The notes under the pieces: generated by a model | The model's database searches: none | What the model saw: the letters and a program-made list of their open reading frames with translations, nothing else | What the model was told of the DNA's origin: nothing | In this document: positions 1-8,100 of the stretch, one piece after another | How the letters are laid out: each line of letters opens with the position of its first letter | Numbering within the stretch: position 1 is the stretch's first letter | Position numbers and translations under genes: made by a program | NCBI GenBank assembly: GCA_002371715.1 | Contig: DFGF01000056.1 | Location: 25,734-36,630, forward strand | Source: Prevotella sp. UBA3757 | Lineage (GTDB): Bacteria; Bacteroidota; Bacteroidia; Bacteroidales; Bacteroidaceae | DNA: 10,897 nt | Direction: 5' to 3'

Positions 1-704
1 ACCACTTCATCCATGCCAACCGCCGCAACATCGACCTCAACATGATTCTCCTGAACAACCGCATCTACGGACTCACCAAGGGCCAGTACTCCCCCACCTC
101 GCCGCGCGGCTTCGTGTCGAAGTCCAGTCCCTACGGCACCGTCGAGGACCCGTTCCGTCCCGCCGAACTCTGCTTCGGCGCCCGCGGCCACTTCTTCGCC
201 CGCTGCGTAGCCACCGACGCCCAGGGCACCGTCGACGTGCTCAAGGCCGCCTATGCCCACAAGGGTGCCTCGGTCACCGAGGTCCTGCAGAACTGCGTCA
301 TCTTCAACGACGGCTGCCACGAGGCCGTCTACAACAAGGAGGGCCGCAAGCGCAATGCCATCTATGTGCGCCACGGCGAGAAGCTCGTCTTCGGCGAGAA
401 CAGTGAGTACGGACTCGTCCAGCAGGGCTTCGGCCTGAAGGTCGTGGAAATCGGCAAGGACGGCTACACCATCGACGACATCCTCGTCCACGACGCCCAC
501 TGCGAGGACAACACGCTGCAGCTGAAGCTGGCCCTCATGGGCAATGGCGACGGATTCCCCATCGCCCTCGGTGTCATCCGCGACGTCGACGCTCCCACCT
601 ACAACGACGCTGTCTACGCCCAGATTGCCGAGGTGTCGGCACAGAAGAAGTACCACAACTTCACCGAACTCCTAGAGACCAACGATACCTGGACGGTACA
701 GTAA
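1..704 (+). CDS. korB: 2-oxoglutarate:ferredoxin oxidoreductase, beta subunit (3' part)
   Basis: The product is the thiamine-diphosphate-binding beta subunit of a 2-oxoacid:ferredoxin oxidoreductase. It decarboxylates 2-oxoglutarate to succinyl-CoA and passes electrons to ferredoxin in the cytoplasm, working with an alpha subunit that should lie upstream. The frame is open from base 3 with no start, so the N-terminus is outside the window; 233 residues are visible against roughly 280-340 for the family. The first visible stretch runs through LNMILLNNRIYGLTKGQYSP, the distal part of the ThDP/Mg binding motif of this family, with the following SPTSPRG loop. The C-terminal half keeps the family pattern (GHFFARCVA, VTEVLQNCVIFNDGCHE, and GVIRDVDAPTYND near the end). 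The GDGD half of the cofactor motif and the Fe-S or CoA-binding parts are off-window. Substrate choice, 2-oxoglutarate over pyruvate, is inferred from overall resemblance to Bacteroidales KorB. Family call sure; substrate fairly sure. Confidence 0.9.
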   Translation, partial: HFIHANRRNIDLNMILLNNRIYGLTKGQYSPTSPRGFVSKSSPYGTVEDPFRPAELCFGARGHFFARCVATDAQGTVDVLKAAYAHKGASVTEVLQNCVIFNDGCHEAVYNKEGRKRNAIYVRHGEKLVFGENSEYGLVQQGFGLKVVEIGKDGYTIDDILVHDAHCEDNTLQLKLALMGNGDGFPIALGVIRDVDAPTYNDAVYAQIAEVSAQKKYHNFTELLETNDTWTVQ

Positions 705-765
705 TCCGTCCCAATACACCGTCAGGACAGGAAGGCGTTGTGGCATATTTAACAAACAACGGATT

Positions 766-831
766 AAACGGATTTCACGGATTCTTCCCATTGCTGACTT
801 TCAGCAGGTTACTAATCCGCGGAATCCGTTT
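766..831. terminator. Nested inverted repeat after korB, possible bidirectional terminator
   Basis: Arms 766-783 and 814-831 are 18 bp each and match in 16 positions as inverted repeats. The space between them holds a perfect 6-bp hairpin (TGCTGA 792-797, TCAGCA 801-806). The left arm is itself made of repeated CGGATT words (also at 760-765). It lies between the convergent korB and the minus-strand remnant at 857-1036, where a shared terminator would be expected. There is no clean T tract, so termination is inferred. It may instead be a dispersed palindromic repeat. Confidence 0.4.
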
Positions 832-856
832 CAGTTCGTTGTCATAATTAACAGTA

Positions 857-1036
857 CTATTTTGCAATGACCCAGTCTTGTGGCGTGCGTGTCTCCGCAT
901 CGAAGCTGACACCCACCTTCACCACCCGCTTGTCCTCGCTCCGACAGGGCAGTGCATAACGCTTCGAGTCAATCTGCTTCAGGGCCTCCTTTGCTGTCGT
1001 CTGAATACCTATCGGATATCGTCTTTCTGTCGTCAT
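857..1036 (-). pseudogene. Internally deleted AAA-ATPase/PD-(D/E)XK (DUF1703) family gene, 59 codons
   Basis: Read on the minus strand this is a short intact frame of 59 codons. Its first 13 residues, MTTERRYPIGIQT, are the typical opening of the large Bacteroidales proteins with an AAA-ATPase-like domain followed by a PD-(D/E)XK nuclease-like domain. From TAKEALKQIDSKRYALP through VVKVGVSFDAETRTPQDW to the stop it matches the extreme C-terminus of the same family. Full-length members are several hundred residues, so the whole ATPase core and nearly all of the nuclease-like domain are missing, and the two ends are joined in frame. The catalytic Walker and PD-(D/E)XK residues are therefore absent. 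A well-formed promoter lies directly upstream, so a mini-protein could still be made. The word GACGACAG occurs both at the start codon and close to the junction, which may reflect how the deletion arose. Family assignment is from memory of the conserved ends. Confidence 0.7.
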
Positions 1037-1055
1037 AGCATTGTTGTTTTGCTGG

Positions 1056-1087
1056 CAAAGTTACGGAAATTATTCATATCCTCCAAA
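1056..1087 (-). promoter_or_regulatory. Bacteroidetes-type promoter of the deleted DUF1703 gene
   Basis: On the minus strand, TTTG (1087-1084) is followed after 20 bp by TAACTTTG (1063-1056). This matches the Bacteroidetes primary sigma factor consensus TTTG-N(17-23)-TAnnTTTG exactly. It lies about 20 bp before the ATG of the 59-codon remnant, giving a short leader. The identical 86-bp repeat (copy 1) begins just 5 bp upstream of it. Confidence 0.7.
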
Positions 1088-1092
1088 TTTTC

Positions 1093-1178
1093 AATTCCTG
1101 ACATACGCAAATCCTTGGGAACTTTTGTTCCTAAAGGGTTTGCGATTTATCAAAGAAAAATGGTTGCGGAATTAAGGT
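1093..1178. repeat. 86-bp direct repeat, copy 1
   Basis: This 86-bp stretch is identical, base for base, to 1836-1921 (offset 743). Inside is an imperfect palindrome with arms 1106-1122 and 1127-1144 around a TTTT loop. The arms start CGCAAATCC and end GGGTTTGCG. It contains no usable reading frame. Perfect identity in non-coding DNA points to a recent duplication or a mobile or dispersed element. Both copies sit 45-57 bp upstream of a minus-strand gene remnant. Confidence 0.9.
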
Positions 1179-1202
1179 TATAATAAAAACAGGTTACACC
1201 TC

Positions 1203-1461
1203 TAACACCTCTAACACCTCTAACACCCGAATATGAGGTAGTTTTTATGAAACCAACATCTCTTTGCCGAATCGCGGCTCCTTGCGTCTGAACGGAGGCG
1301 CCGTTTGAAAATTTAGAGCCGCTATTTTTTCAAATGGGGCCACTATTTTTTCAAACGGAGGCGCTATTTTTTCAAATGGAGGCGTTATTTTTTCAAATGG
1401 AGCCTCCGTTTTTATGGGACTCAGCCAGCAATTTCAGGTGTTAGAGGTGTTAGAGGTGTTA
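1203..1461. mobile_element. MITE-like element with perfect 25-bp terminal inverted repeats
   Basis: The stretch 1203-1227 is the exact reverse complement of 1437-1461. Each arm is built from the 9-mer TAACACCTC repeated, and on the left the 9-mer array starts at 1194. The 259-bp body carries no gene of its own; its centre is the 21-bp tandem array described separately. Long perfect inverted ends around a short non-coding body are typical of a miniature inverted-repeat element, but target-site duplications are not evident, and the arms being themselves microsatellite-like leaves open that they arose by repeat expansion. A minus-strand TAnnTTTG motif at 1485-1478 just outside the right arm could drive transcription leftward through it. 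Confidence 0.45.
1317..1400. repeat. Four 21-bp tandem units with phased T6 tracts
   Basis: Units lie at 1317-1337, 1338-1358, 1359-1379 and 1380-1400, each close to AGGCGCTATTTTTTCAAATG plus G. Every unit has a run of six T (1325, 1346, 1367 and 1388 onward) and a fifth run of five T follows at 1409. The 21-bp spacing equals two helical turns, so the T tracts lie on one face of the helix and the DNA should be bent. An inverted partial copy of the unit (GGCGCCGTTTGAAAA) precedes the array near 1297. Spacers are absent, so it is not CRISPR. Confidence 0.8.
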
Positions 1462-1495
1462 CCCCTTTTTCTTGGTGCAAAGGTAACAGAAGGGT

Positions 1496-1613
1496 GGCGT
1501 GCGTACAATATCTCAATACTTCGGTAGTATTGTAACCGACAATAAGAGAGGCGTCCCGGAAAATCGGAACGTCTCTCTTATTGTTGGCATTACACGTTGT
1601 ATCGTGCCACGCC
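1496..1613. other. Possible three-way-junction stem structure
   Basis: Three nested inverted repeats fit one folded structure. The outer stem pairs 1496-1508 with 1597-1613 (13 pairs with a 3-nt and a 1-nt bulge). Inside are a perfect 7-bp hairpin, 1514-1532 (CAATACT, loop TCGGT, AGTATTG), and a long hairpin of 19-bp arms, 1540-1558 and 1565-1583, with 17 Watson-Crick pairs, one G-T and one mismatch. It may be a structured RNA, a cruciform-forming DNA end of a mobile element, or chance remnants. It overlaps the degraded end of the transposase remnant. No known RNA family is recognised. Confidence 0.4.
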
Positions 1614-1790
1614 TTGCATGCCACAGCCTAATCACTTCGTCCCACTGGAAGCCGTTATATGCTTTGCTGCGAACTCCAAGCACCTCGTTGATGAGTTTGT
1701 CCAGCTGAAAGCCGCGAAAATAGCTCTCTGCGCAAAAATTTCCACCCTTGCGGTCAATTTCTCGAGTTTTGTTTGTACCTTTGCTGCCAT
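1513..1790 (-). pseudogene. IS1380-like transposase, frameshifted N-terminal remnant
   Basis: On the minus strand an ATG at 1790 opens MAAKVQTKLEKLT, like the start of Bacteroidetes IS1380-family transposases (M-A-K-V-Q then E-K-L-T and a GG pair). The match then moves to another frame at about 1752: GGNFCAESYFRGFQLDKLIN followed by EVLGVRSKAYNGFQWDEVIR, which fits the family pattern of a hydrophobic stretch, LGxR, then G(Y/F)Q(Y/W)xE(V/I). Similarity fades after about 1620, and the frame ends at 1513 inside the hairpin region. All DDE catalytic residues of a transposase of about 400-450 residues are missing. The remnant is a 5' fragment with at least one frameshift and cannot be active. Family assignment is by eye and moderately sure. 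Confidence 0.55.
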
Positions 1791-1835
1791 GTCAGGATAA
1801 CTTGCATTATGATTTTACAGCACTAAGGTAAGTGA

Positions 1836-1921
1836 AATTCCTGACATACGCAAATCCTTGGGAACTTTTGTTCCTAAAGGGTTTGCGATTTATCAAAGAA
1901 AAATGGTTGCGGAATTAAGGT
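1836..1921. repeat. 86-bp direct repeat, copy 2
   Basis: This is identical over 86 bp to 1093-1178, including the palindrome (1849-1887). Its left edge word CCTGACAT (1840-1847) is mirrored by ATGTCAGG at 1789-1796, which overlaps the start codon of the transposase remnant. The identity stops at the same base in both copies. The two copies bracket the inverted-repeat element, the junction structure and the transposase remnant as a 743-bp repeat unit. Confidence 0.9.
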
Positions 1922-1949
1922 AGTATAGAAGAGATTTTACTATCATTTA

Positions 1950-1981
1950 CTTGCAATTATGATACAAATTTCGTATCTTTG
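1950..1981 (+). promoter_or_regulatory. Bacteroidetes-type promoter upstream of the small ORF
   Basis: TATCTTTG (1974-1981) is an exact TAnnTTTG match. CTTG at 1950-1953 lies 20 bp upstream, one base off the TTTG -33 consensus. The leader that follows, TATTTAACTTATT before ATG, is almost the same as the leader of the giant gene (2190-2201). It either drives the 22-codon frame at 2002 or is a second, distal promoter for the giant gene. Confidence 0.5.
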
Positions 1982-2001
1982 CCCGCGTATTTAACTTATT
2001 A

Positions 2002-2070
2002 ATGAAAGAAATGAATAACATCTGTAGTATCAACCAAAAGAGGGTCAGAGAGTGGGTCAGAGTCCCCTGA
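2002..2070 (+). CDS. Possible 22-residue peptide or decayed gene start
   Basis: The frame starts with ATG about 20 bp after a good promoter and an AU-rich leader like that of the giant gene downstream. It encodes MKEMNNICSINQKRVREWVR and two more residues, then stops. The last codons are formed by the GGGTCAGAG hairpin repeat, so a repeat insertion may have cut off an older gene. There is no signal peptide or membrane segment and no family is recognised. It could be a leader peptide or simply untranslated leader. Support is promoter and leader position only. Confidence 0.2.
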   Translation: MKEMNNICSINQKRVREWVRVP

Positions 2071-2073
2071 TCC
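2042..2073. repeat. REP-like direct repeat and hairpin
   Basis: GGGTCAGAG occurs at 2042-2050 and again at 2054-2062. The second copy can pair as GGGTCAG (2054-2060) with CTGATCC (2067-2073), one G-T pair, around a 6-nt loop. Short G-rich hairpins of this type resemble REP elements. It sits in the 5' region of the giant gene and could act as an attenuator on transcripts from the 1974 promoter, which is inference. Confidence 0.4.
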
Positions 2074-2169
2074 GTTTCTATTTTGACTTCAAACCCGATT
2101 AACATAAATTAAGAGACACTAGTGGTAACTTTTAATGTGCAAACGGCTCGTTGTTTCACAAATTATTTG

Positions 2170-2177
2170 TACCTTTG
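2170..2177 (+). promoter_or_regulatory. -7 element of the giant surface-protein gene promoter
   Basis: TACCTTTG matches TAnnTTTG exactly, 21 bp before the ATG at 2199. The expected -33 TTTG is poor: the best candidate is GTTG at 2150-2153, 16 bp away. The leader would be about 15 nt, AU-rich and without a Shine-Dalgarno, as is usual in Bacteroidetes. Nothing else is seen between 2074 and 2169. Confidence 0.55.
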
Positions 2178-2198
2178 CACTCGCAAACTATTTAACTT

Positions 2199-5100
2199 AT
2201 GAAAAAGTATAAATCAATGATGTTGCTCATCCTCCTCTGTACGATGGTGCAGATGGCATGGGCATGGGACGGCAGCGGAACCAGCGCCGATCCCTATCTG
2301 ATCAAGACGAGTGCCGACTGGAAGCAGCTCTCCAACGAAGTTGGGGGGGGGCAGTAATTTCAGCGGCCTGTTCTTTGAAATGACTGCCGACATCGATGCC
2401 CAGGGCATCAGTGTTGGCGCAAGTGACAAACCGTTTAGCGGCACTTTCAGCGGCGGCATGCACACGCTGACCTACAACCGTGGCACAATGGATGACACCA
2501 ATGGCGTGCAGCCGGTGGACGACTACTGCGCCCCGTTCGTGCGTCTGGATGGTGCCACCATCCGCCACCTCAGGGTGACGGGCGCTGTCTATAGCTCGCA
2601 CATGCATGCAGCCGGTATCGCCTCGCTGATAGACGGCTCACAGGCGACCACAATCAGCAACTGCCACGTCAGCAGCGTGCTGTTTGCCGCCAAGAACCTC
2701 ACCGAGGATGCCAGCTTCGGCGGACTCGTGGGCGAGGTGCTCTCCACCTGCAAGGCCAGTCCGGTGATTACCGGCAGCTCGTTCACAGGAAAGTTGGACG
2801 GCTGGTGTACCAGCAGCGGTGGTCTGGTGGCCTTCACCAGTAGCAAGGGCATCACCTTCGAGCACTGTGTCTTCGACCCGCAGAACATCGCATATATCCA
2901 GGGAACCCCTGCCACCTTTGTCCGTATGGCTCCGGGCGTGGAGAGCACGTTCAAGGAGTGCTACTACACCCAGGTGTTCGGCACCCAGCAGGGTGAGGCC
3001 GTGTTTAGCGGCATCGACATGGCTGCGGACTGCACCTACGAGATGGTGACCGAGCCTACCATCGACTTCGACGGTCACAAATACTACCAGAACGGTGCCC
3101 AGATCAGGCTGACCGTTCCTGCCGATAAAGCCTTCGCCCATTGGACCACCGCTGGCAGTTGCTACATCAGCGACCCGTGGCAGCGAGACGGCATCATGGA
3201 GATACGCGACGTCAACCGCAGGCCCTACCTGCAGTACTACGCCACCCCAATAGAGGCCAAGCAGGAGCGCACGATGGACGGCACGAAGTACCGCTACCTG
3301 AGCAGCGACGACTACCACCTCTACCTCTCTGACGAACTGTGCGCCAAGAAAGGCTACTACCTCGACGAAGACCACTGGCTGGTGAAGATGGTGGGCAGCA
3401 CCAAGGTCTATGTCACTGCTGTCACTGGCTGGGAGCCAGGCAAGATACCCTCCGACGGTGCCCAGATACACAACGACCTGGCGGGCTATTTCAACGACCA
3501 TACGCTGACGGCGTGCATCGCCCCTCATGCCTTCGAGGGCTGTACGGAACTGAAGACCCTCTACTTCAAGGACACCGACGCCGCTGCCTACGATGCTGCG
3601 ACGCAGTTCGACTTCGCGATAGGCGACTATGCCTTTGCCAACTGCCCGAACCTGACGGAGGTGAAGATGATGCAGTACACCACCAAGGGCACCAACCACT
3701 GGGAGGCCCTGAAACCCGGCCAGGTGAACCGCGTTGGAAGCAACGTGTTCAGCGGTTCGCCGCAGGCCTACTTCAGCACCGATGCCTCGGAATATCAGAA
3801 CTACCTCGCAAGTGCAATGTGGAAAGACTACCAGAACCGCGTCATCGTGTATAACCATACCCACACGGACATGAACGTCAACGGTGCCCAATATTCCTAT
3901 ATGCGCAACACTGCCGGCAACCCGCTGAAAAACAGCAGCGAAGACCATAATGCGCTGATGGAGAGCCTGCGTCTGTGGAACGCCGACTATCAGGCGTTCA
4001 ACGCCAGCAGCCTGCTTAGCACCTCTGATGAAAACATCTGGTACACTCAGGTGACAGGTGTGGACAAAGGCAGTCTGGACAACGGCACCATGCGCATCTA
4101 CAACGATCCCGGTTCTTACTACAACTACAAGACCATCGCCCTACAGAGCCTCGGCCAGAGCAAGGATGTGACCGCCATAGAGTTCTGGCAGACAAACGGA
4201 CGCTCAGAGAATGCTGCCACAGACCTGAAGATGGTCATCCGCAACGGAGCCTTGAAGGGCTGTGACAACCTGAAAGAGATCCGTCTGTTCTACTACGTTC
4301 AGGACGGCGAAGACCACTGGGAGACCCTCGGTCCGCAGGATGTCATACCGGGTGACGACATCTTCGGCATCAAAGACCTTGAAGGCGAAGAATTCGAAGC
4401 CGCTTTCAAGGCTATGCAAAATGTGCATATCGTAGTGTCTACCAACCGCTTCAGGGAGTTCCTCGATTCCCCAAACTGGCTGCCCTACCAAAACTTGCTT
4501 GTGCCACAGGACGGTCCCGATATGTCAGTGAAAGACGACTTCGCCAAAGACGGTGTGACTTACGGCTACCTGACCAATCCCGGCGGCATCCTTCAGACAT
4601 CGCAAACAGTTAGTCAAGACGTGTCATGGTGGACGCTACCGCGCATTATGGCTGAGGCGCTTCTGACTTATATGTCATTTATGGAGAAAGCCGCACCAAA
4701 AACAGCACAAGCTACTGTCAAGGAAGTGACAAAGAAAGTGACAAATGCTGCAGACGAAATGAGCACTATCCAAGATAAGTTAACCTTACTCAAAAATACG
4801 TTCGACAAGATAGACGGTAATACCTTTGTCGGAGTCAAAGATAAAAACATTCGATGGGAATACATCCTCAATTATTCGGGCGAGAATCTGGATGATTTAG
4901 GCATACGACAAGTCGATAAAATGAGTTTCAAGGAACTCGGTCTTATCGCCGAAGACGATAAACATTTCGTAAAAGCAGTACAAATGAATTATGCCATCAA
5001 TAGACTCAAAGATGATGTTTCAGTAAGAACTTGTCTGGACTTCTTGCGCTATCATAATGTACTTGTTGCAAATAAAGAAGCTGCAATACAAGCACAGCAA

Positions 5101-8100
5101 ACAATCATTAATAACGCTATACAATCGCTTCCTTTCGCCGTCACGAGCAAAGACTACATCTATTTCGGTAAAGCTGCGAATAGAGCCTTAGAGAATTATA
5201 TAAAGAACTATCCAAGAGCTATTCAAAGGATATTCTCTGGCCAAGGCGTGCCCGGACACACCAGTGCCTTATTTAGTGCCATCACTGCTAATGGTATTCT
5301 CGCTTTAAATTTCTATGGCAGCGGCAACTACGATGCCGACGGCATGCGTCAGGGTATGCGCCAGAACATCCTGTCGAACATCCATCAGGTTGGCGTAGTC
5401 GGTGGCGGCTACATCATCACCACGCCGCAGAAAAACCTGGCCTATCACACCTATATCAAGGATGTGCCCAACCAGACCACGGTGACCCTCTATACCGGAA
5501 CAGACGAGGGCGGCCTCAATGCCAACACCACCACGGCAGCCATCGGCAAGGATGTGTTTAAGAACAAGAACAATGTAAAAATTGTCAACTTCCATGAGAG
5601 CGAGGTGACCACCAATGAGACTGTGCCCATGGTGCTTGTCATCCCTGACTCCATTTTTGCCAATACGTCTGTACACACCCTCGACCTGCGCCTTCAGACC
5701 AAGGAGAACGGTACACAGGCAATGGGACCCGAGAACTTTATCCTGGCTGGCAACAAAACTTTTGAAGGTGTTGACACATTGAGGTTCCACATCATCATCG
5801 ACCCATCACGTAAGGACGATTTCCTCTTCAACGAGTCATGGGCGCCCTACGAGCGCTACTTCACCTACGAGAGCGCTGCGCCCAAGTCGCGCTGGAATGA
5901 CTATGGCAGTTGGTACGGCCTGGCATACGAGAACGGCTCTGTGCAGAAGGTACACAAGGCCAGCGGCCACAAGATTGAGCATACCCTCGTGACAGAGCCC
6001 GACGACGATTTCCTCGAAAGGCACGGCGGTGCGGTGAAACTCTGCAACGACATCGGCATCTGGAACAACTACCAGCTCGATGCCGTCGTCAGCAAGGCCT
6101 TCTATGGCAACAAGAAGGTGACCACGGTGAACTTCACCGACCTGCCCGACATAGCAACCGGCACCAGTTACAGCGGACTCGACATGACGCTGCAAGACTC
6201 CTGCTTCGCCAACTCCAGCCTGAAATACCTCGAAATGCTCTACCTCGTGACCGACGGCAGCAACCATATCGACCTCATCAAGCCCTCGCAGGTGAAGATA
6301 GGGCGGGGCGTGCTCGACGGCACGAAGGCTAAGATCAAGATGATGCCGCAACAGGTGGCATGGTTCGAGGCCGACTCGGCATGGGCAGCCTATAAAGACC
6401 GCTTCCTGCCCTGCGTCATCCAGCCTGCCGACAAGGGATTCAAGGCCGTGCTGAAGGATGCAACCTACTTCGACAGGGCATGCACCGGTGGCGATGTCTC
6501 CACATGGAGCGACTACGTTGACCTCTCGCGCGTGGCCGATCAGGGCTTCTCATGGCTCAGCGGCAAGTTTACAGCGAATAAAGACGACATCTACTCACTG
6601 GCAGAGTTCAAGTACTTCGAGGGTCTGGGCATGGAGAGCATCCGGCAGGACCTGTTCAAGGACCTGACGAAGATGACCAGCATCCTGTTGCCATCGACCA
6701 TCAAGCGCATCCAGTTCAATGCCTTTGAGAACTGCTCTGCCTTGAAGGAGATAGAACTGCCTGCCCAGGTGAGCGAGATTTGGGAAGATGCCTTCAAGGG
6801 CTGCACGGCTCTGAAGACCATCGTGGTGCGCAGCACGACACCTGCCGAACTCCAGGCCAACGCCCTGCCCAAGAACGACGGCATGAAGATCTACGTGCCG
6901 GCCGAGAGCCTTCAGGCCTACCTGACGGCATGGGCAGAATACAAGGACTACATTGTCAGCGATGCCTCTTATAAAATAAATAAGGTGGTGAAACTCGACA
7001 CTGCCGGCACACTGGCCGACAAGCTGGGACTCTCGGTGGAATGGGAATACACGGGAACGAAATTAGTCGACGACGAGCCATATAGACTCAACGGCCAGTA
7101 CACCAAGTACGATTCACTGACCGTCAGCGGTCCGCTGAACGACCTCGACCTCTGGGTCATCCGCTACATGGCTGGCAACAATGGCTATGAGCGTGGGGGA
7201 GGCCAAGCCACCGACGGACACCTGCGCTACCTGAACCTCTACAATGCCGACATCAGGAAAGACAAAAACTGCAAGGCGCACTATCTGAACGAGGGCATTG
7301 GTATAAGCATCAAGTGGATGGAGATTGAAAATGACAATGAACTGCCCGAAGACCTCTTCAAGAACTGTACCGCATTGGAGACAGTCGTTCTGCCGAAGAG
7401 CCTGACCTCGATTACCTCTGGCATCTTTGAGGGCTGCACTGCGCTGAAGCGTGTGGCTATCACGGGAGCCGTGAAGGAATATGACGGCTGGACCTATGTG
7501 TTCAAACACCTGTTTGACAATCCGCTGGAGGAACTGGTGCTGCTGACCGACCAGCATGCCACAACCTCGGCCAAGGATCCATGGGGCGCAGCCATTCAGC
7601 AGGTTTACACTTATTCATCGCAGACGGGCGACTATATGGGCGACGCGGGTCTGATCAGCAAGGCTCAGTCGGTAATGGCTCCGTTCAATGAAGATCTTGT
7701 GCTGAAGTTGCTGGCCGTCAAGGGCGAGTTCTTCCCTTCGGACTATCTGCTTCGTGAGAGCGTTGAGAAAATCTTCGAGCAAAGCGCCGTTCAGGATTTC
7801 AACGACTTCAACAACTTCATACAGGTAAAACAACTCAAGAACACCTTCTACGGTTGCGGCCACCTGAAGCGTATCACCCTGCCTGCCTCCGTTGAGAGCA
7901 TCGGCAAGGATGCCTTCGCTTACTGTGGCAGCCTGGATACCATCCGTGTCGTCGGTGCTGAGCCTGCCGAACTGGCTGCAGACGCTTTCGAATACCTGCC
8001 CAAGGACTTCCGCATCCTCGTGCCGCGCAGCTATGCCAAGCTCTATCGCAGCAAGTGGGCACAGTATGCCGATCATATCAATGCCGACGACATCAATGTC

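Noticed and set aside
878..1183. Plus-strand open frame of 101 codons
   Set aside because: It is antisense to the DUF1703 remnant and runs into the non-coding 86-bp repeat. The minus-strand reading matches a known family at both ends.
1317..1400. CRISPR array
   Set aside because: The 21-bp units are directly adjacent with no unique spacers, and no cas genes are present.
1499..1800. Short plus-strand frames over the hairpins and the transposase remnant
   Set aside because: They cross stem-loop sequence, have no family resemblance, and the minus strand reads as a transposase fragment.
1093..1921. Complete composite transposon bounded by the 86-bp repeats
   Set aside because: No intact transposase lies between the repeats and the repeats carry no recognisable insertion-sequence ends; only remnants are visible.
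2311..2351. ATG at 2311 as the true start of the giant protein
   Set aside because: It would give a protein without a signal peptide, opening with an out-of-frame Ser/Pro stretch. The ATG at 2199 has a promoter, a signal peptide and a matching family opening.
2638..3948. Long open frame of 436 codons on the minus strand inside the giant gene
   Set aside because: It is antisense to clear BspA-like coding sequence, has a valine/histidine-rich composition typical of reversed GC-rich codons, and has no recognisable domain or promoter.
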